Shown: piece after piece, positions 60,030 through 64,000 of the stretch
Layout: each line of letters starts with the position of its first letter
Numbering within the stretch: the stretch's first letter is position 1
NCBI RefSeq assembly: GCF_002980575.1
Contig: NZ_PVBS01000001.1
Location: forward strand, 1,426,001 to 1,490,000
Length of the DNA stretch: 64,000 nucleotides
Direction of reading: 5' to 3'
Source of the DNA: Sphingobacterium gobiense
GTDB taxonomy: Bacteria > Bacteroidota > Bacteroidia > Sphingobacteriales > Sphingobacteriaceae
The notes under the pieces: generated by a model
Told to the model about the DNA's origin: nothing
The model's database searches: none
Seen by the model: only the letters and a program-made list of their open reading frames with translations
Position numbers and translations under genes: made by a program

Positions 60030-60734
60030 TTACCATGGTCTAAAGGGTAGAATTGGTGTCTGTAGCTGCCGATCGAAATCCATCACCCCGTCCGTGGCCT
60101 TCTTGGGGATCATGTGTATATACGGGTTATGAGAAATAGCGGTTCCATGGGGGTCAATTACATAAATGGGGATATCCGCGGCTATATAATCAATTAAGGA
60201 AGCGGCTGGATAAACTTGTAATGACGTACCGATAATCAACATAATATCTGCCGTTACCGCTTCGGCGACGGCTTCGTCCATCATCGGCACCATTTCCCCG
60301 AACCACACAATATGGGGTCGGAGCTGTGCGCCATCCGCTCCCCTATCGCCCAAAACCAAATCTTCAGACCAATCATAGATCAGCTGTTCGTTTTTTTCAC
60401 TACGGACCTTATCTAGTTCCCCATGCAGATGAATAACGCGGGATGATCCAGCTCGTTCATGCAGATTATCGACATTTTGGGTGATGATACTTACATCATA
60501 CTCCGCTTCCAATCGCTTTAAATAGAAATGCGCCGAATTAGGCTTCACCGTTTTCAATTGGCGTCGACGTTGGTTATAAAATGCTAACACCAACCCAGGA
60601 TTCTTCTTCCACCCTTCCGGTGTAGCTACATCCATGATATCGTGGTTTTCCCATAGTCCATTAGCATCCCGGAATGTAGAAATACCACTTTCCGCACTCA
60701 TTCCCGCTCCTGTCAAGACAACGATTTTCTTCAT
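60030..60734 (-). CDS. cobB: Sir2-family NAD-dependent deacylase (CobB, class III sirtuin)
   Basis: I use the ATG at 60734 (234 residues, MKKIVVLTGAGMSAESG); an ATG 57 nt upstream adds a non-conserved leader. NAD-binding GAGMSAESGISTFRDANGLW (9-28), catalytic H104 (IHLHGE), ITQNVDNLHERAG. Y53 and R56 (FYNQRRRQ) correspond to the Tyr/Arg pair of desuccinylating class III sirtuins. The usual zinc cysteines are absent in the 105-125 region, as in other Bacteroidota CobB proteins. Confidence 0.9.
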   Translation of the reverse strand: MKKIVVLTGAGMSAESGISTFRDANGLWENHDIMDVATPEGWKKNPGLVLAFYNQRRRQLKTVKPNSAHFYLKRLEAEYDVSIITQNVDNLHERAGSSRVIHLHGELDKVRSEKNEQLIYDWSEDLVLGDRGADGAQLRPHIVWFGEMVPMMDEAVAEAVTADIMLIIGTSLQVYPAASLIDYIAADIPIYVIDPHGTAISHNPYIHMIPKKATDGVMDFDRQLQTPILPFRPW

Positions 60735-60897
60735 TTTGAATGATTTTCTGTTACTGAATAGATTCAATTCCTTGAAACCAAATTTAATCATTTATACTTT
60801 ACGATAAGGTCTCTCAGGTGTTTTTATCATGCTTAACGGCGGTTCAGATTCGATGGAACTATTTTTTGTAGTGAATTAATTCTATATCTTCGTTGCT

Positions 60898-61557
60898 ATG
60901 ATGAGACAAGCGATAATTTTGCTAGTGTTGATACAACAGATACTATGTGTCTGTGCACAAGATAGTACAAATTATAAGGGGATAACGATGAGGCATGGTG
61001 ATCTTTTATTTGTCGGCGCCCAATCTGAAAATCTCTCCGGTGCGATTAACCGTGTCACACAACGGACAAGTAGCACCGCCTTTGATCATGTCGGACTGAT
61101 CGAAATAGTATACGGATTCCCTCATATTCTCCATGCAAGTAGCAAGAAAGGCTCTATAAAAGAACCATTGGACAGTTTAATAAAGGGCAATCATGGAGAT
61201 AATAAGCTGTTTGCTATATATCGTATAGATAGCATTTATCAAAATGCAATTCCCAAGGCGCTCACAAAGGCTCATCAAATGTTAGGCAAGCCGTACAATT
61301 GGAGTTATACGTTAAATGACAGTTCCTATTACTGTTCCGACTTTATGGAACGAGCCTTTCGACACATAGGGCTATTTCAATTGGAACCAATGACATTTAA
61401 GAATCCGAAGACGGGCGATTTTGATGAATTTTGGAAGATTTTCTATGCAAAGCAGGGCATGGAAATACCTGAAGGCGAGTTAGGGTGTAACCCTAATGGT
61501 CTGGCTGCCAGTAGAAACATCCATTATATAGGTTCTTTCCACACTGGGGCAGAATAA
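60898..61557 (+). CDS. YiiX-type permuted papain-like amidase, secreted
   Basis: A 219-residue protein with a signal peptide (to ~20, CVCAQD). The permuted NlpC/P60 fold of the YiiX/YebB family shows H64 (AFDHVGLIEI) before C146 (YYCSDFMERAF), i.e. the histidine first. Such enzymes cleave amide bonds in peptidoglycan or lipid-linked substrates. It is preceded by TATCTTCG (60885-60892), 5 nt from the ATG. Confidence 0.8.
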   Translation: MMRQAIILLVLIQQILCVCAQDSTNYKGITMRHGDLLFVGAQSENLSGAINRVTQRTSSTAFDHVGLIEIVYGFPHILHASSKKGSIKEPLDSLIKGNHGDNKLFAIYRIDSIYQNAIPKALTKAHQMLGKPYNWSYTLNDSSYYCSDFMERAFRHIGLFQLEPMTFKNPKTGDFDEFWKIFYAKQGMEIPEGELGCNPNGLAASRNIHYIGSFHTGAE

Positions 61558-61601
61558 GCTGTATGGTTTATCGGAAAAAGTAAGTTGGTAAAGTGATTTT
61601 A

Positions 61602-61632
61602 TTGTATATAATAACGAATTTAATTAGGTTTG
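61602..61632 (+). promoter_or_regulatory. Consensus Bacteroidota promoter of the Gfo/Idh/MocA gene
   Basis: TTG (61602-61604), exactly 20 nt, then TAGGTTTG (61625-61632), a full match to TTG-N20-TAnnTTTG. The ATG is 16 nt downstream of the -7 box. Confidence 0.72.
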
Positions 61633-61648
61633 ATAATTAGATAAGGCA

Positions 61649-62692
61649 ATGCAAAAACAGAGAATTAATACAGGTATATTAAGCTTCGGAATGTCAGGAC
61701 GTGTTTTTCACGCCCCGTTTATCCACACTAATGAGAATTTTAATTTTACAGCGATCGTGGAAAGGACAACTAAAGCAGCTAAGGAACTCTACGCCGATGT
61801 GAGAAGCTACAACAGTGTTACCGAGTTATTAGCCGATGATAGTATAGAACTTGTTATTGTAAATACACCTAACTATACGCATTTCGAATTCGCAAAAGCG
61901 TCGCTAGAAGCGGGAAAACATGTTCTGTTGGAAAAACCTGCTGTAGACAATCTTAATCAACTGGACAAATTATCCGAACTAAGCGAAAAGACAGGTAAGC
62001 AGATTTTTTTCTACCAAAATAGACGCTACGATAGCCACTTTATGCAGATGAAAGAGATTATCGAAAGTGGGCAACTCGGTAAAATAATAGAAGTACACAT
62101 GCGTTTTGACCGCTACAATATGGCATTGGGACCTAAAGAATTCAAAGAAAAAAGCCAATATGTTTCAAGCGGTGTCGCATATGATTTAGGACCACACCTC
62201 CTTGATCAAGCTTTTTCCCTTTTTGGAAAACCTAACAAAATAATCAAAACAACCGCTATTAACAGGCCGGAATCACAAGTACCTGATTTCTTTAACTTTC
62301 ATTTGATCTACTCCGATAACCTTCAAGTATTTTTGACTGGAAATCTCTTGGTGGCCGATCCACAGTCAGCCTTCGTCGTTCATGGATCCACAGGATCTTT
62401 TATTAAAAAAATGGTCGATGTTCAGGAACGGCAGTTAATTAATGGTATGTTACCCACCGCATCAGAATACGGAATTGAACCAGAAGAAAGCGAAGGGAGG
62501 TTAACGGTTGTGGATGGTAACGGAGAAAAACAGATGGTCTTACTTCCCGCGCAAAAAGGAGATTATAATCTCTTATTTAACGCCGTGTATGAGAGCTTGC
62601 GTAACGACGCAGCATATCCCATAACGATTGATCATATTAGATGGCAAATCGAAGCTCTACAGGCACCAGATTTTAGCATTATAGAGCCATAG
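61649..62692 (+). CDS. Cytoplasmic Gfo/Idh/MocA-family oxidoreductase
   Basis: A 347-residue NAD(P)-dependent oxidoreductase without signal peptide. Rossmann motif GMSGRVFHAPFI (14-25), VNTPNYTHFEFA, EKP catalytic lysine (95-97), and SGVAYDLGPHLLDQAFSLFG in the C-terminal domain: the subgroup of YdgJ/inositol-dehydrogenase-like enzymes. Substrate unknown. It has a consensus promoter and ends in a convergent stem-loop. Confidence 0.9.
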   Translation: MQKQRINTGILSFGMSGRVFHAPFIHTNENFNFTAIVERTTKAAKELYADVRSYNSVTELLADDSIELVIVNTPNYTHFEFAKASLEAGKHVLLEKPAVDNLNQLDKLSELSEKTGKQIFFYQNRRYDSHFMQMKEIIESGQLGKIIEVHMRFDRYNMALGPKEFKEKSQYVSSGVAYDLGPHLLDQAFSLFGKPNKIIKTTAINRPESQVPDFFNFHLIYSDNLQVFLTGNLLVADPQSAFVVHGSTGSFIKKMVDVQERQLINGMLPTASEYGIEPEESEGRLTVVDGNGEKQMVLLPAQKGDYNLLFNAVYESLRNDAAYPITIDHIRWQIEALQAPDFSIIEP

Positions 62693-62714
62693 CTTACTTT
62701 CGCAAGCTATGGCT
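62685..62714. terminator. Stem-loop between convergent genes
   Basis: AGCCATAGCTT (62685-62695) with AAGCTATGGCT (62704-62714), 8-nt loop; the left arm includes the Gfo/Idh/MocA stop codon. U-tracts are weak, but position between convergent genes fits a bidirectional terminator. Confidence 0.7.
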
Positions 62715-62729
62715 TAGTATACATACCTA

Positions 62730-64000
62730 TTATTTCCCGATTTTCGTCAGAATGGTTTCCATCTCCGCCATTACAGCGTTGATCTTAGCAATAGTGAGGT
62801 CAAACGGTTCTGAAGTATTCATATCCACGCCAGCATCGACAAGTAAATCCACGGGGTATTTTGTGCTTCCGGAGGCTAAAAAATTAAGGTATTTTTCACG
62901 ATCTTCATCCGCGCCTTTTAGCACCTTTTCTGAAAGAGCGGTAGAGGCGGTGAAGGATGTTGCATATTGATAAACGTAGAAATTGTAATAAAAATGTGGA
63001 ATATAAGACCACTCGGATTTGACGTAATCATCCACTATACAAACATTTTTATCATGACCGTAGTACCGTTTGGTTAAATCGAGATACATTTTATCAAAAT
63101 CTTCACCAGTTAACGCTTCGCCCTTTGCAACTTTTTCGTGGATCATCAATTCAAATTCAGCAAACTGTGTCTGTCGGAACAATGTCCCTTTGGCGCCTTC
63201 GAGGTAATTTCCGAGGATAGCGAGCCGGATTCTATCATCTTCAATCTGCTTCAGCATATAGTCGTTCAACAATTCTTCATTTAGCGTGGATGCCACCTCA
63301 GCGACGAAAATAGAATAATTGGCGTTCGCAAAATGTTGCTTCTTATTGGTTAGGTAGCTGTGCATTGTATGCCCCAATTCGTGCGTTAAAGTCGACATGT
63401 CATTGTACTTTCCATTATAATTCATGAGTATATATGGATGTACGTCGTACGCGGCCCCATTAGAATAAGCCCCCGATCTTTTTCCTTCGTTTGGATACAT
63501 GTCGATCCATCTTTCATTAAATGCTCTTTTTGACACATTTATATAATCGGCACCTAAAGGTTTCAAGGATTGCAAAATATTTTCAACAGCTTCTTCGACC
63601 GTATATTTTAAATCTACTTTTTCAACCAAAGGGGCATATAAATCATAATAATGCAACGTGTCTACGCCCATCATACGTTTACGAAGATTTAGATAGCGGT
63701 GAAAGGTCTCTAAGTTTCCATTCACGTTCTTAATGAGATTATGAAAAACATCAGTGGCAATATTCCCCCCATCCAGCGCCCTTTCTAACGTACTCTCATA
63801 ATTTCTAGCTTTTGTAGTAAACAATGCAGCGTTAATGTTTCCGTATAGCTGCGCTCCAAAGGTCCGTTGAAATTCATTCAACTTACGAAAATACGTCTCA
63901 AACACTTTGCTCCTGACTTCTCTGTCTTCGCTTGCTCTATATAGCGCAAAATTGGCGGCGTTGAGCTTTACGCGCTCACCGTTTAATTCAATTTCCGGAT
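62730..64000 (-). CDS. pepF: Oligoendopeptidase F (M3 family), 5' end beyond the window
   Basis: The minus-strand frame stays open from its stop (62730) to the window edge (at least 423 codons). The zinc site HELGHTMHS with the downstream glutamate region FVAEVASTLNE identifies an M3 metallopeptidase; FYVYQYATSFTASTAL and YFRKLNEFQRTFG match PepF/M3B. The GTG codon at 63905 is internal: the reading frame continues upstream as ELNGERVKLNAANFALYRASEDREVRSK, and a full PepF is ~600 residues. It cleaves short peptides in the cytoplasm. Confidence 0.92.
   Translation of the reverse strand, partial: PEIELNGERVKLNAANFALYRASEDREVRSKVFETYFRKLNEFQRTFGAQLYGNINAALFTTKARNYESTLERALDGGNIATDVFHNLIKNVNGNLETFHRYLNLRKRMMGVDTLHYYDLYAPLVEKVDLKYTVEEAVENILQSLKPLGADYINVSKRAFNERWIDMYPNEGKRSGAYSNGAAYDVHPYILMNYNGKYNDMSTLTHELGHTMHSYLTNKKQHFANANYSIFVAEVASTLNEELLNDYMLKQIEDDRIRLAILGNYLEGAKGTLFRQTQFAEFELMIHEKVAKGEALTGEDFDKMYLDLTKRYYGHDKNVCIVDDYVKSEWSYIPHFYYNFYVYQYATSFTASTALSEKVLKGADEDREKYLNFLASGSTKYPVDLLVDAGVDMNTSEPFDLTIAKINAVMAEMETILTKIGK

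Noticed and set aside
1..64000. CRISPR arrays, tRNA or rRNA genes, phage modules
   Set aside because: No regularly spaced direct repeats, cloverleaf-like segments, rRNA-like sequence or phage structural genes were seen on reading both strands.

Overview
The window reads as the chromosome of a member of Bacteroidota, most likely a Sphingobacteriaceae relative (Sphingobacterium, Olivibacter or Pedobacter type). This is inferred from two ECF sigma / FecR anti-sigma / SusC / SusD loci with STN-bearing receptors, a fimbrillin-like lipoprotein, AT-rich spacers with TAnnTTTG -7 boxes instead of Shine-Dalgarno-rich leaders, and many family choices (YafY/WYL, HxlR, LytTR, DoxX, DUF6268). No rRNA, tRNA, CRISPR array or prophage was recognised.

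Layout. 0.1-1.3 kb: a complete IS110-family element. Its 5' noncoding part folds into two guide loops whose 7-8 nt guides match both host flanks and both element ends, so element, core dinucleotide and target can be read from the sequence. 1.3-6.5 kb: a lipoprotein, a 59-residue peptide plus fimbrillin-like lipoprotein, a secreted choloylglycine-hydrolase-type amidase, a truncated porin, and a DUF6624/TPR protein. 6.5-11 kb: NudK-like Nudix hydrolase, a decaying alkylation-repair group (2OG-Fe oxygenase, SDR with an internal deletion, Ada remnant) and a prfH-rtcB RNA-repair pair. 11.6-20.7 kb: TIM-barrel isomerase, Tat-exported phospholipase C, decayed sigma-factor locus, secreted nuclease, TPR sensor kinase/response regulator pair with a small Pro-rich peptide, and a divergent membrane protein behind a helically phased array of TTCCG boxes. 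20.8-28.8 kb: sigma-FecR-SusC-SusD-TlpA nutrient-uptake operon.

29-37.8 kb is a patchwork of small accessory genes (methyltransferase, Zn-alcohol dehydrogenase, DinB, WYL regulator, GyrI-like, DUF1801, DoxX, HxlR/SMR pair, secreted Gfo/Idh/MocA oxidoreductase) with at least two decayed copies of the same divergent unit: a fragment of the lipoprotein seen at 1.3 kb facing a fragment of a GNAT acetyltransferase. 37.8-42.8 kb is a co-directional envelope cluster: LytS-type kinase, LytTR regulator, two beta-barrel proteins, a LpxL-type acyltransferase and a J-domain/KTSC protein. 43-45 kb holds DoxX, SRPBCC and DinB-lipoprotein genes.

45-55.3 kb contains a large secreted TPR protein and a second sigma-FecR-SusC-SusD locus with two stem-loops between fecR and susC and a strong terminator after susD. 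55.4-64 kb holds a TetR-DUF1348 pair with a visible operator, a gluconate kinase/permease operon, CobB-type sirtuin, YiiX-type amidase, a Gfo/Idh/MocA oxidoreductase and an oligoendopeptidase F cut by the window end. Genes cooperate mainly in nutrient scavenging at the outer membrane, envelope sensing and repair or stress functions; the interspersed remnants show repeated gain and loss.
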